Below are positions 49,703-60,433 of a stretch of 64,000 nt of DNA, piece after piece. The stretch's first letter is position 1. Every line of letters begins with the position of its first letter. The stretch is taken from the NCBI RefSeq assembly GCF_038502225.1, contig NC_091325.1, positions 33,744,401-33,808,400 of the forward strand, read 5' to 3'. The notes under the pieces are model-generated. The model saw only the letters and a list, made by a program, of their open reading frames with translations. It did not search any database and was not told the origin of the DNA. Origin of the DNA: Cherax quadricarinatus (Eukaryota; Arthropoda; Malacostraca; Decapoda; Parastacidae). A program made the position numbers and the translations under genes.

Positions 49703-50164
49703 GGTTGGAGTCCTTCTGTGGTTGTCTCTGTAGGGTGTATTTGTCCTTCCACCTGAGTCTGGACTCTGCTCGTCCTCGTCGATGCCTCCCGTTCCTCCTT
49801 TCTTTTTTGTACCCTCTCTTTCAGTCTCGTCCTTTCCTCCTGTGTTCTGTCGCGATCGAGATACACTCTCTGGCACTCTGAATTGTCCCTCAGTCGTGCT
49901 TTCTCCTGCAGGTTCCTGGTTCGAGCTAATTCTGCCTTGAAGACTACTTTGACAGGCCATCTCCTTCTGCGTGCCAACCACCCAATTCTCTGAAAATTTG
50001 CCACCTGGGTCCTGTCTCCCTCTCCTATTGCTTTCAAGATACCTTCGATCACTTTCTTCTCCCCCTGGATTCTTTCATCATAGGTTTCTCCTTCAACTTC
50101 TTGGAGCCCGTAGACAAACACTGTTCTCTCCCTCTCCTCCTCCCACTGTGTCTCTCTTTGCGTC

Positions 50165-50165
<1 letters not shown>
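49703..50165 (-). pseudogene. Family B ORF1, RRM-like RNA-binding protein (partial)
   Basis: Minus strand, about 150 residues: RTVFVYGLQEVEGETYDERI, KKVIEGILKAIGEG, VANFQRIG, RWPVKVVFKAELARTRNLQE, RVYLDRDRTQEERTRLKERV and a basic tail. The order beta-strand GLQE, helix, RIG, PVKV strand, then VYL and a charged helix is that of an RRM followed by the carboxy domain in LINE-1-like ORF1 proteins. The amino side runs into the (CA)n tract, which the frame reads as THTHTH, so the start is not defined. The carboxy end is cut by the LTR fragment at 49702. Confidence 0.75.
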
Positions 50166-50259
<94 letters not shown>

Positions 50260-50335
50260 TGTGCGTGTGTGTGTGTGAGTTGTGTGTGTGAGTGTGTGTG
50301 TGAGTGTGTGTGCATAGTTATTCATCCAAACAGAT
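50166..50335. repeat. (TG)n microsatellite at the LINE 5' end
   Basis: About 140 bp of TG dinucleotide with TATG, GCG and GAG interruptions toward the right. It flanks the 5' side of family B copy B3. Confidence 0.95.
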
Positions 50336-50645
50336 ACACACAAGCATAAAAATGCGTAAATATAAATATGTAAACACATAAACACATACATTCATATACT
50401 TGTTCTTTCGAACAAACATGTTTGCATAAATACTTTTTTAAGTAATCCTCCATGAGCACACAAACATACAAACAAACATAAATATTTGTATATTTTACTG
50501 AATTTAGATTTTATGAGCTGGTGTGCAATATTCAAACTTTCAATACCACAGGTTCGTTCTTTCATTATGGAGAAGAGTGAAAAAATCTAAATATTCTACG
50601 ATCATTCTGACGAGGAACGTGTTCCTGTGAATGATGTGATCTTAC
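50336..50645. other. Unrecognised AT-rich spacer
   Basis: Rich in ACAAACATA and CATAAACACATA simple sequence. No coding potential seen. Confidence 0.4.
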
Positions 50646-50878
50646 GAACGGCAGACGCAGAAGTGCGAAGCTTCACTAAGGATGTTAGGAACGGCAGACA
50701 CAGAGGTGAGAAGCTTCACCAAGGATGTTAGGAACGGCAGACGCAGAGGTGAGAAGGTTCAACAAGGATGTTAGGAACGGCAGAGGCAGAAGTGAGAAGC
50801 TTCACCAAGGATGTTAGGAACGGCAGACGCAGAGGTGAGAAGCTTCACCAAGGATGTTAGGAACGGCAGACGCAGTGG
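50646..50878 (+). repeat. 43-bp tandem repeat, about 5.4 copies
   Basis: Period 43 bp: GATGTTAGGAACGGCAGACG followed by CAGAGGTGAGAAGCTTCACC and AAG. Copies differ by single substitutions (AGG for ACG, GGTTCAAC for GCTTCACC). No ORF spans it. Confidence 0.95.
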
Positions 50879-51007
50879 TGTTGCCAGACATTAAGTCAGA
50901 TATATACATATTTTTTTTTTACTTTTATCAGAATTGCCAGACTTCGGAGTGGTAAATTTATTCCCAGACATTTTACTGTTATGATGCGCATTGTGAAGCA
51001 AAACTTG

Positions 51008-51420
51008 TACTCACCTATTTGTGGCTATTGGGTTGATTCTCGGAACTCTCGACAACCGAGGAACAATCACATCTTCTAAACTGTGTATGGCATCTCTTTA
51101 TGCCACAACCTTGTCTAGATAATTTTTAAACTTTATCCTAAGACTATGAAAGCCTAACATCACATCTTTGAGACTTATATACATCTCAAACTTCCTACAT
51201 GTTGCTTCTTTTCTCCGACTCTTTCTTTTAAAATCATCTTATCTTGTCTACTTTGGTTCTCAGTCATTCAAGGACCAGTCTCATAATAATTTTTTTGAAT
51301 CGCTCAACGATCCAGTAGGTAATTACTTATCTCTGGATCAAAATTTTCCAGTTTTGACTTTGAAATCTAGTTTTGGACTAGGCATTTCTGCCACAATTCA
51401 TGTAGCTGTCGTCTAGGAGA
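51008..51420 (-). mobile_element. Degenerate CR1-like 3' fragment
   Basis: It begins TTGTACTCACCTATTTGTGG, like the family B 3' ends, and follows their order: a GAACAATCACATCTTCTAAA stretch, TGTGTATGGCATCTCTT, then ACTATGAAAGCCTAACATCA, corresponding to ACTATG and CCTAACATCC in B copies. It is highly diverged. The minus-strand coding sense is not readable. Confidence 0.5.
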
Positions 51421-52292
51421 TAATAAATACAGTTGATTGGAAGGCAGGATTCTTGACATCATAGATAAGAAAATAATTGGAGGGTATAATAAATAGAGTA
51501 GACTGACTCAACTTACAGCTGAGATTTAAAGCTTGGTTCTAAGCATCGCTGACAGGAATGGCTTGTAGTGGGAAGTCCAGGAGTTAATGGCTCGGCCGGA
51601 GCCTCACATAAATATATGACTTTTTGTTAATTTTTCCAAATTCAGAAACTCTGGAGACTAAATTACCGCTACTGGAATCCGCAAGAAACGCTGGGCGGAT
51701 ACCAGGAATTTCTGTTAGGATGCTTGTGCACTGTAACTCTGATAGACCGGTTATTAGAGTGGCTGTACTCATCTGTCATTAAAATACGTAATATGTAGTC
51801 CATTGTATTGATTTAATTTGTGGCGATGTGAAATGAACTTTGTTAATATCTATGTCTTTTGTTGCTAATGTGTAGACTAATCTTCCGCTTTTCTCTCCAT
51901 AAATTATCTTCCTGCATTATTTTTTTTAATAACTTTAAATAAACAGAGGTTCTTGATCTTTAAAGGTAGTGGACTAGTAATGCAATAACACCAAAATTTA
52001 ATTAATACAGTTTCGTTCTTGGTGGTCACTTTAATTATAGAAGGATTCTATGATCGAAGTAAGGGGCGTCCCGTGACCCTTACCCCCTAGAAGTCCTACG
52101 TGACTAGTCTTGTTAGTAATGGAGTAGTCTGACATCTTGCGACGAGCTGGTACTTCATTCAGGTGTATGAGATGGGCTATAAAAATCTTGTATAAACCCA
52201 GTACAAAACAATATGCTTTAAGCTTGAAAATAAGAGAGATTTCAACTAACTTTAACTTTCGTATTTCTCCTGTTTTCTTTTTCCTTTGAAAT
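51421..52292. other. Unrecognised intergenic sequence
   Basis: AT-rich unique-looking sequence with no ORF of substance or recognised repeat. Confidence 0.4.
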
Positions 52293-52332
52293 TTGATAAT
52301 TGTCCAAGACGGACCGAAACTACGCCTTCTTT
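52293..52332 (+). ncRNA. Hammerhead-like motif, degenerate
   Basis: TTGATAATTGTCC, AAGAC, GGACCGAAAC: a TGATAA block, a GTCC/GGAC stem and a GAAAC block in the arrangement of a hammerhead core, but with C3 replaced by T and the conserved G8 by A. It is probably a decayed relative and not active. No cleavage triplet is identified with confidence. Confidence 0.35.
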
Positions 52333-52848
52333 TTTTATTTTTAATATATGGATTAGTTCTAAATTATTCTAGTCCCTTATTGTGACTAATTTTTATAATA
52401 TTTTTATTAGGAACCTCTCAAATAATAGATGATTCGTTGACTCAAGTGTATATGAACACAAAATATGAACATGAATAACATAAATGAGGTGAAAATCAAT
52501 TATTTGTCTAGTTTCAATATTTTTAATGTCATCTGAACTAAGATATTCAATAACAAATTAATATAATGACACTGGGAAGTTCTGAAGTTATATATTTAAC
52601 ACAGGCATTTTTTTAATTGATATGTGCAAAATGAATTTTGAACGAAGATTCTTAAAATGTTAACAAGAATTATGGAATAATTAGAAAAAGTAAGATAACT
52701 AGTATCACTAGATTTTCTTTTGTATTATAGTTGGTATGAATGATGCCTCCGTTGCTAGTGTACTTAATTTTTAAGCTAGTAATTTTGATTGACTTGGCAG
52801 CTAGTTTACTGTTCCCCATATGTTCATCCTGTTAGCGGTAGTGAGGAA
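52333..52848. other. Unrecognised AT-rich sequence
   Basis: No coding region or recognised repeat. Confidence 0.4.
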
Positions 52849-52912
52849 GACACTGTTTTCAGGGAAACCTTTAATACGATGTTTCGCCCAGGTCTGGACT
52901 TTATCAGATATT
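52849..52912 (-). ncRNA. Hammerhead-like motif, minus strand
   Basis: Minus strand: CTGATAA (52907-52901), then a hairpin GTCCAG-AC-CTGGGC that forms six pairs with one G-T wobble, then GAAAC (52885-52881), and GTGTC (52853-52849) after about 27 nt, exactly the order seen in the canonical motif at 40432-40515. A short stem III ACAT/GTGT can form. The only core deviation is CTGATAA for CTGATGA (G8 to A), expected to abolish cleavage. It lies 3' of the Penelope-like fragment at 53100-54080. Confidence 0.5.
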
Positions 52913-53099
52913 CAAAATTTTTTAGATGCTCTGGCATGCAAAGAGTATGTTACAATTAATTCGGCGTATGTCACTCTCCCATATAGGCTGCCTCCCAACT
53001 AGTAAACCGGGTGTTAAGGGTTTAACGATCGATAGGGTACCCATCGTTAAATCAGTACCTTGGTTCATTGACTAATCACAGGCAAGCCCGCCAAAGCTG

Positions 53100-54080
53100 A
53101 AGCAACTTGTCGTAAGCACTGGCAGACTTGCCTACCTGCTGGTTGAGTACGGTGCACTCTATCTGGCTTCTGCTTTGCCATCTGTCACCGTGGTGTACAA
53201 TTATTATTCTGTCTAGTGTACATACCTGTATACAGTGGGTGAAGGCAAAATATACTTTATAGTTTACTACTGAGTTTATTGCTCCATATGCCATTCATTA
53301 CCTGTGTTTTTAATAGATGTATTGATGCATTACCTTATAAGGGAAAACGAAGGACTGACGTCAGGCTCGGAGATGTCACAAGTGAAGTAATAAGTGATAT
53401 CAATGTGATACAGACAGGTCATACAGTATGCATAGCTCCAGACGTTGTGTTGGGAGAGAGGAGGAATTGAGATGCAGAGCTAAACTCACAGGAAACCTTT
53501 CAATTATGTAGATTATGTACAGTATGAAGGTTGAGACCTGTTACTGTGCACATCACCTTCAATAGTGTAAGAAAAATAGCTGATTCCTACATCTTGCATT
53601 TGAGCTTGTCTTCCTCCTGATGCACCTGTAGTGCTGCTCCATGGTTTATGATGTGTGAGTGGAGATTGGTGTGTGTGCGACCCACGCCTTGTTAATATCG
53701 TCCATCCTGATAGCAGATTTATGTTCGTGGAGGCAAGGCTGAGGGTCACGCACTGTCACTCTGATGTTAACATTATCACATCCTCCACACGGAATGCTGG
53801 AAACCTGTTGAGGAATTCTTATGCTCATTAGGTCTAGTAATATATTTGATAGTTTTGCTGGTAATATCTTTAATGGGTTTACTGCTAATATGTTTGATGG
53901 TCTTTGAATGTCCATATTGGATTTTTGAAAGATTGGAGGAATCAGTCCTGCGATCAGGGCAAGATGACGATCATTGTTAGAATTTCCTGGATGTGGTGTG
54001 GCAGAACTTTCTGAAGGGGCAGATGATAAGAAAGTGTTCTTTATGTATTTTTGCTTCATTAAGAAATTCTTCTTCATAAA
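53100..54080 (-). mobile_element. Second Penelope-like element fragment (PLE2)
   Basis: Minus strand. It contains a decayed GIY-YIG region at about 53640-53830 and flanking coding sequence with stops. Limits are approximate. The left part shows no readable domain. Confidence 0.6.
53513..54077 (-). pseudogene. Penelope-like GIY-YIG region, decayed
   Basis: The open frame 54077-53646 carries VSSIPCGGCDNVNIRVTVRD and then CLHEHKSAIRMDDINKAWVA. Cys-Gly-Gly-Cys followed by the position of YIGQT (here NIRVT) and the LHEHKSAIR block is the pattern of Penelope GIY-YIG domains. The His-rich continuation (SHTHQSPLTHHKPWS) is in the frame of 53749-53513. The GIY-YIG signature itself is mutated, so it is non-catalytic. 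The amino part (SSAPSESSATPHPGNSNN) is unrecognised. Confidence 0.62.
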
Positions 54081-54863
54081 TAATGATAAAATACGTTTCT
54101 GGACAAAACGTCGGTTTAAAGACTTTCGCTAAAACATAATTTATTTTTCACTACGGGCACTTCATCGTTCATTCACTGTCAGTAGTAGCGAAAAGTAGTA
54201 TCATATGGGTCACAATGAACCTTTTTCACGACTCACTGAGAATAATTACATATATGGAAAACTACTCATTTTGTAGAAAATTCACTGGCGTTTAATGATG
54301 ATAGTTGTTAATACACAAGTATTATTATTGTCGAACTGATAGATACTGCATGTAGAGACACAACAAATGTACATTACTACAGAAAATTGTCCCCCTTTTC
54401 CTTGAGAAATCAAACCTGCAGGATCCTTCTTTACCTAAAACATATAATGACATGCTCAGGTTGAGGTTAGCTTGCTTAGCAATGAAATTATCTGAGATTA
54501 CTTCTAAGCTCCCTTACTTCAAATTAATTGATTCAAAAACAATTAGAAAAACAATTTTATTAGTAGGATTTATTAGCACTGAAAGTTTGTAGCTATTCAA
54601 TACGTGTTTTCAAGTTATTGGAAATTATCACCAACATGATCCAATAGTAATCTGTTTATATCATTCACCAGATTAGAAAATTTAGGGCCAATACTATAAG
54701 GCATTCTCAAGACTGCACAAAAACTGATATCACAGTTTATCTACCAGGTGACTTTTCCTCTGACATAAAACGGCAGTGAAAGTCTGAAGTCGATTAGAGG
54801 AGACATTCTCAAATTATTGCAAAGACTTGTGCAACTGGCACCTTGGTGAATAATATATTGTTA
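54081..54863. other. Unrecognised sequence
   Basis: AT-rich, no supported gene. 54082-54125 has TGATAA, GGAC and AAAACGTC in a row, faintly like the hammerhead-type modules but without a complete stem. Confidence 0.4.
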
Positions 54864-55025
54864 TTATAATCATGAGGGCACTAAACCCGTAGGATTATAC
54901 AGCTCATGTGGGGGTGATGATGGAAGGTATTCAGCCTCAGTTCAGGGTACCAGAGCACAGATCCAATTCCCTAGATCAAGAACCCCTCACCAGCTTCAAG
55001 AAACCTCCCTTGAGGGGGGTGGAGA
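54864..55025 (+). mobile_element. Dispersed repeat of unknown class
   Basis: Begins TATAATCATGAGGGCACTAA, includes AACCCGTAGGATTATACAGC, GGTATTCAGCCTCAG and ATCCAATTCCCTAGATCAAG, and ends CCTCCCTTGAGGGG. I recognise this block as a recurrent interspersed repeat in decapod sequence. No coding capacity; class unknown, SINE-like by size. Confidence 0.55.
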
Positions 55026-55098
55026 ACAACACTGCAGAGCTACGATTTTTTTTTATTTTCTGATGCGTGTGTCGTTTATCATGTTAAGGAGATCACCC

Positions 55099-55271
55099 CA
55101 ATGTGTCCCCCATTGTGTCCCCCAGTGTGTCCCCCAGTGTGTCCCCCAGTGTGTCCCCCAGTGTGTCCCCCAGTGTCCCCCAGTGTGTCCCCCAGTGTGT
55201 CCCCCAGTGTGTCCCCCAGTGTGTCCCCAGTGTATCCCCCAGTGTGTCCCCCAGTGTGTCCCCCAGTGTGT
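55099..55271 (+). repeat. 12-bp minisatellite (CAGTGTGTCCCC)
   Basis: About 14 copies of a 12-bp unit, two of them shortened. Frame-preserving length produces proline-rich false ORFs (CVPQ and SPSV repeats on the plus strand, GHTG on the minus). Confidence 0.95.
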
Positions 55272-55380
55272 TGTTTAAAACGAGCGGAGCTGATGGTTAC
55301 GATGAGCTGTGACAAGTGTATTGCTAAAACACCCACTATAAGTGTCACTGGAGTGCCAGGCTCTCGTATCTTGACTGTCC

Positions 55381-55530
55381 ATACAGAAATAACCCGCACA
55401 TAGAAGAGAGGAGCTTACGACGACGTTTCAATCCGACTTGGACCAACTTGAGCTGACTTAGTAAATGGTCCAAGTCGGACCGAAATGTCGTCGTAAGCTC
55501 CTCTCTTCTATATGCGGGTTATTTCTGTAT
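55381..55530. mobile_element. 150-bp foldback element with hammerhead-like arms
   Basis: Left arm 55381-55445 and right arm 55466-55530 are inverted repeats of 65 bp with about four mismatches, separated by 20 bp. The right arm contains GGTCC-AAGTC-GGACC followed by GAAATGTCGTCGTAAGCTCC, and the left arm the same read on the minus strand (GAAACGTCGTCG). The stem plus GAAAC block resembles the hammerhead-like modules elsewhere; the TGATGA block is absent or decayed. No ORF. Confidence 0.85.
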
Positions 55531-55666
55531 TGATCCATTCACAGTATTGTGCCTTTTTCTTTTTATTTTTTTTGTTATTTAGGCGTCTATATCTGTGTGT
55601 TGGTCTGGGACTGAAGGATTGCATGCACTGGGAGCTTGTCTTGTTGTATTCAGAACAGAATGGGTC

Positions 55667-56094
55667 GAGGTGTATAAATGGAAAACAAGAATAAATAAAG
55701 GGGATGTAAATAGTGTGCTGAAAATTTCCTGCCAAGACAGGACTCGCAGCAATGGTTTCAAGTTGACAAAAATTCAGATTCAGGAAGGATATAGGAAAGC
55801 ACTGGTTTGGTAATAGAGTTGTGGATGAGTGGAACAAACTCTCGAGTACAGTTATTCAGGCTAAAACGTTGTGTAGCTTTAAAAATAGGTTAGATAAATA
55901 CATTAGTGGGTGTGGGTGGGTGTGAGTTGGACCTGACTAGCTTGTGCTACTAGGACTGATGCGGTGCTCCTTCCTTAAATGGAAGTGACCTGATTAGGTG
56001 GGCCACTGGGCTAATCCGGGAAGGGGGACATAGATCTGCTTCGCATGGGTCAGTAGGCCTGTTGCAGTGTTCCTTCTTTCTTATGTTCTTATGA
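55667..56094 (+). mobile_element. CR1-A LINE copy 2, 3' end only
   Basis: Plus strand, 5'-truncated. It starts with GAGGTGTATAAATGGAAAAC, contains RTRSNGFKL-coding sequence and GGTAATAGAGTTGTGGATGA, and ends with the 3' untranslated part and the TTCTTATGTTCTTATG tail. It is the sense-orientation counterpart of 37409-37850, with two frame disruptions in the last coding segment. Confidence 0.87.
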
Positions 56095-57360
56095 AATAAA
56101 AATATTTGTTATTCGAGGGTACATTTGTACATGTACCTTTTTCCTTTATTTTAAAACCATGATTGTCTTCCCTTTTTATTCATGGAGACCGTTAAACGAT
56201 TTTTCTTTTGTCTGTTGTGTGGCTATTTATGGCGTGATTGTTGGGCAGATCTTGTAAGACGGTAAGATGGACCTCACGGGAGATTCTAAAATGACTGTTG
56301 TGATCAAGCTTTGTGTAAAGCCTTTCAATAAATCGAGTTCCTGCGTCTGGAGTATTTTATTATGGTACTAAAGTACACTTTTATTATGAATACAAGAAGA
56401 AGTATGATACCTTAGGTTTAGACTGTGCTGATACATATTCGAAATTTTGCTAACAAAATAAATAACTTCAAATATTTGTATTTTAGCAATAACTACAAGG
56501 TGCCTTTCCAGTCACCAAACTTTTAATTTCCCATTATTTTGAGAAACGGCTTTCCATGTAATAACTAAAGAACGTCTCTTCCGGTCGTCTAAAGACCTTA
56601 AGTACTGGGTTGTAGGTACCCCAAAGGAGAGACCATTAAGCAGTTGACTGATTTTTGTCTTTTGTTATTCCACTTAAGTTGCGTTAATATCTTCCGAACG
56701 TCTTATCCAATCAGATTCAGCTTTTAATCCATCGTTCACTATCCCATGGAAAGGGTTCATGCAACTGTTGGTGTGTGCATGAACCATAAGATCAATGTCA
56801 CAGAGACCAGTCAGAGTTCCTGGAATAACGCTCCTAACATTCCAAAGCTTCTCTTGCATGACTTCAAAAAGTTAGATATACAGTAACTCGATGAGAGCAC
56901 AAAGTGAAATTAATTAATTTTGGAATACAGTTGAAAAATTTATGTATAAATCATGTTAAAAAAATTTTTTTACTTGTAATATTTAATGGCTGATCTGTCT
57001 CTGTCACACACAGAATACTCTCCAATAAGTTCATTTAGTGCAGTTGCAAATTTGTCAGTATACTAAACAGTCACAGTACGAAATATATTAAATGTTTTTA
57101 ATAACTGGAGAATGCCTCTTCCTAATAGTTTCAAACTTTAATGATTGCTGCGTTAAGCTGAGCGTAAGATACAGGCTATTACTGGACTCCTTTGAATTCC
57201 ATTTCCCAGTTTTATTAAAATAAACTGTCGTACTGAAATAGATTCAATAGTTCAAGAATGTTTCTTCTGATCTGCTTCGAAATATTAAGGCTGATACATT
57301 CCATAAGAAGAATGTCATAAGTTTTATCTGCTCATGTGAAAATTTGTGTTTTTATTTAAA
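56095..57360. other. Unrecognised AT-rich region with degenerate repeats
   Basis: No gene. Diffuse copies of a phrase like ACTGGAGAATGCCTCTTCC (57103) and CAAGAATGTTTCTTCTGATC (57254) resemble the 62.5-62.8 kb region; see findings. Confidence 0.4.
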
Positions 57361-57929
57361 ATTTTTAATTTCAAAAAAAAAAAGTTAGATTTCCTGTTAT
57401 TTTCTCCCTAACCAAGTCTTTAAAAATTAAAGAAGCTTTTTTTTAACTTAAGCGGTGGGGAATTTTTTGGAACCCCAAATTCCCAAAATTTTAAAAATTG
57501 AAAAAAAAATTTGGAAAAAGGTTTTCAAATTTAAAAATTTCAACATGTTGAAAATTTTTATTTTGTTTCTTTTTTAATTTCTTTTGTTTTTTTAAAAAAT
57601 CTTTTGAAATAATAAAAAAGGGAACAGGATGATAATAAACTAGCAATAGATGACAACGCCACTTCGGGCAGGGTAGGTGTTGACCCAAATTCAGTCACAA
57701 GATGTCTTTCCCCTTTAGTCCCCTTTGGGGGGGGAGGAACAGAGAGGCCAGTTATGGCTAGGGCCTTTTTCCCAAAGATGAGGAGGGCTTGGCCCTCCCA
57801 TGGGAGACTTTAGGTCTCGACACCCAAAGAGGGGGCCAAGGCCGGGGCCCCCACGAAAAGGCCCGGGCCGGGGGAATACCGGGAATCTTTAATAATAATA
57901 ATAACATAACTATGCAAAGATCACAGAAA

Positions 57930-60060
57930 AAATGTACAATTGCAACTAGTGACATGGTCCTCGACAAAAGAGAAACAAAACCTAACAAATCCCCAGGTCC
58001 TGATGAACTGTTTGAAGGGGTTAAAGGGAAAGTAAAGAGGGAAATTTTATACCATTAAAACTTAAATATCACTAAAAATGGTATGAAAATTAACAAAACA
58101 TTTGGGATCTTTTTTGTAGAGTTTCGCCATCCAGTGGCTTTACAAACAGATTTTTGACTAATAAGAAAAAAAGAAGAACTAATAAAAAATGAGGTAATCA
58201 GTCCTCACCCTTGACGGGGGGTTCAGAGACACCACATCATCTTCTTCACGGCTACTGCAACTGACCCATCAATTTGGGTGGGCCATTTACGGGGAATCCC
58301 GCCCACCCGGACTTGGGCCCCGTCTGCTCAGCCTATTTAAAATTTTTTAGAACCCAAGCACGGGGCCAAAAACCACCCTTAAGGCTGAGGGACTGATTAT
58401 CATCTTTGATATAGTTCTTCTGTTTTTTTTTATGTCCAAGAATCTGTATTGATAAATCCACTGATGGCGAAACGTCCAATAAAGAAACCCAAAGTTTCAC
58501 GGCATTAACTTTTATCAGTGGTATTTATAAGTTTTCAAAACTGGCATAGTGCCGATATGGAAAATGGCAAATGTAATACCTATTTACAAGGCAGGTGACA
58601 GGTCCTTTGGGTTCGAACTAGACCAAAAGCCACCCCCAATGGAAAATTTTTTTGGGAAAAAAAATTTCGAAGAATTCTGATTATGGGACAGATTATTAAT
58701 GAATCTCAACACGGTTTTTCAAAGGGGGGTCCTGTCTTATGAATTTACTAACTTTTTTCTAATGTTTGAGGAGGTGATCATGTAAGAATAATATTGGATA
58801 TGGACTCAGTGGGTTTTTTATAGAGTTCCCCACAGAGGCTATTTAGGGAAACTTAAGGGAAGGAATAGGGGGAGAAATTTTTTCCGGGGGAGGCATGGCT
58901 GACATACAGACAGCAGAGGGGCTTGAAAATGGGGAGAAATGAATTGGGGAAGTCAAAGCGGTGTTCCCCAGGGGTCAGGTTGGGGCCCCTTGTTGTTCAC
59001 AATTTACTTTAAAAGACATAGATGAGGGGAAAAAATAGCGACATGCAAATTTGTGATGACAAAAAAGGCCCCAATCCATTCTAATGGGACACTAGAGCAC
59101 TCCAGGGTGATTTGAATAGACTATGCAAGGTAAAGGCAGATGGATTTATTGACAAAAGAAAAAATTTTAAAAGTTGGCCGGGAAAACTTTCCCAATAAAC
59201 TAAATAAAGTAATCTTAATACTACTGAGAAAAAGGGAAGGGTTCTGGGTTTGCAGAATTAAAACCAAGACAACAGTGCATTAGGGCCTGCAAAAACCCTT
59301 GGGTTTTATCTGAAGGAAATAATAGAAGTCCCGGTTGCCAACTCTATATATCCTTTGGGTTTGGCCCTCATTTAGACTATGCTGCCGTTCGGTCACCGAA
59401 AGAATGGATATTGCTCAAAAAAAGTACAGAGGAGGATGGAAAAATGATCCCCATGTATCAGAAATCTTCCCCATGAGGGTAGACTGAGGACCCAATCTGA
59501 TTTTTAGAAAGGGTGAATTAGGGGGATATGATAGAGGGGTATTTAAAAAGGAAAAAAACCCCGGAAATAAAAATTTTTAAAGGAGGGAAAAAAGTGCCCC
59601 CCAAAATTTGGGAGCCAAACGGAAAAAAAAAAGCAAAATTTTCGGGTTTTTTAAAAAATTTTGGAAAAAATTCAAGATTCGGGAAAAAAAGGATAGGGGA
59701 AAAAAATACTGGTTTGGTAATTTGAGTTGTGAAAAAGAAAAAAAAGGAACCCAAAAAACCTTTAGTAAAAAAGTTTTCAAAAAAGGGTTTTAAAAAAATT
59801 GTGGGTAGGTTTTAAAAAATAGGTTTAATTAAAAAAAAAAATAATGAAAATTGGGTTTTGGTGGGGTTTAAAAAATAGAATTTAACTAAGGGCCCTTTTT
59901 GGGTCTGTGCCCCCCTGCTCCTTCCTGGTGGAGAAAGAAAAACCAAAAAAGGGCAAGGGCCATTGGGCTAATTTGGGGGGGTTTCCCATTGGTCTAAACC
60001 CGGGGGGTTCCACAAGGAAACCTGTTCCCAAAAAAACAAGTAAACCCCTGTTTTGCAAAA
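57930..60060 (+). mobile_element. CR1-A LINE copy 3, corrupted
   Basis: Plus strand. 57945-58068 encodes TSDMVLDKRETKPNKSPGPD, matching the same region of copy 1; after an insertion (58072-58535) it resumes with AAACTGGCATAGTGCCGATA and AATGTAATACCTATTTACAA. It continues through sequence corresponding to the motif B, FADD and carboxy regions, then the 3' untranslated part near 59930-60040. Frames are destroyed by homopolymer errors or mutations. Confidence 0.8.
58072..58535. mobile_element. Two-ended inverted insertion with hammerhead-like ends
   Basis: It interrupts the CR1-A copy between sequence matching its fingers region and the AAACTGGCATAGTG block. The left end on the minus strand and the right end on the plus strand both read AA(A/T)CCACTG-GATGGCGAAAC-like sequence, followed by AAT(A/-)AAGA and CCC(A/-)AA. 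It is a larger relative of the 214-bp insert at 40432-40645, with which it shares GAGGTAATCAGTCC. Core positions corresponding to CTGATGA are TTGATAA or TTGTAAA here, so the ribozyme is not expected to be active. Confidence 0.65.
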
Positions 60061-60433
60061 AAAAAAGTTCTTTCTTTCTTTTTGTTTTAAAAAAAAAAAA
60101 GGTTTCTTCTTTTTTTTTTGCCTTTATTCAAAGGAAAAAAGAAAAAAGGTTGGGGTTTCTAAATTTGGGGGTTTTTAATTTTTTTTAAAACTTTGGGAAA
60201 ATTTATGATTAAAAAATTTCAAATTCCCAAAACGGGTTTTTTGGAAAAACTAAAGGGGGGGGAAGAGCACGGTTGGGGCGGGGGTGCCCCCCAGTTGCCA
60301 ATGGGGGGTATTCAATTTATTGGCCCGGGGAAACCCCCCTTTACCTGGGTTTTTTTTTTTTTTGCCCCAACCCCCGGGCACTTGGGTTTTTTTCTTTTTT
60401 TAACCCAAAAATGAAATTTTTAAAAAGGGGGGC

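Larger units (their letters stand above)
46384..50165 (-). mobile_element. Family B LINE, copy B3, longest copy
   Basis: Minus strand. The 3' tail at 46385-46410 is TG-rich and runs into TGTACTCACC. ORF2 covers 46497-49261, a GC-rich linker 49262-49530 and ORF1 49703-50165; the 5' side ends at a (TG)n tract. A short LTR-derived segment sits at 49530-49702 between ORF2 and ORF1. It is the most complete family B element in the window. Confidence 0.87.

Noticed and set aside
55063..55403. Proline-rich or GHTG-repeat small protein
   Set aside because: Frame-neutral 12-bp minisatellite.
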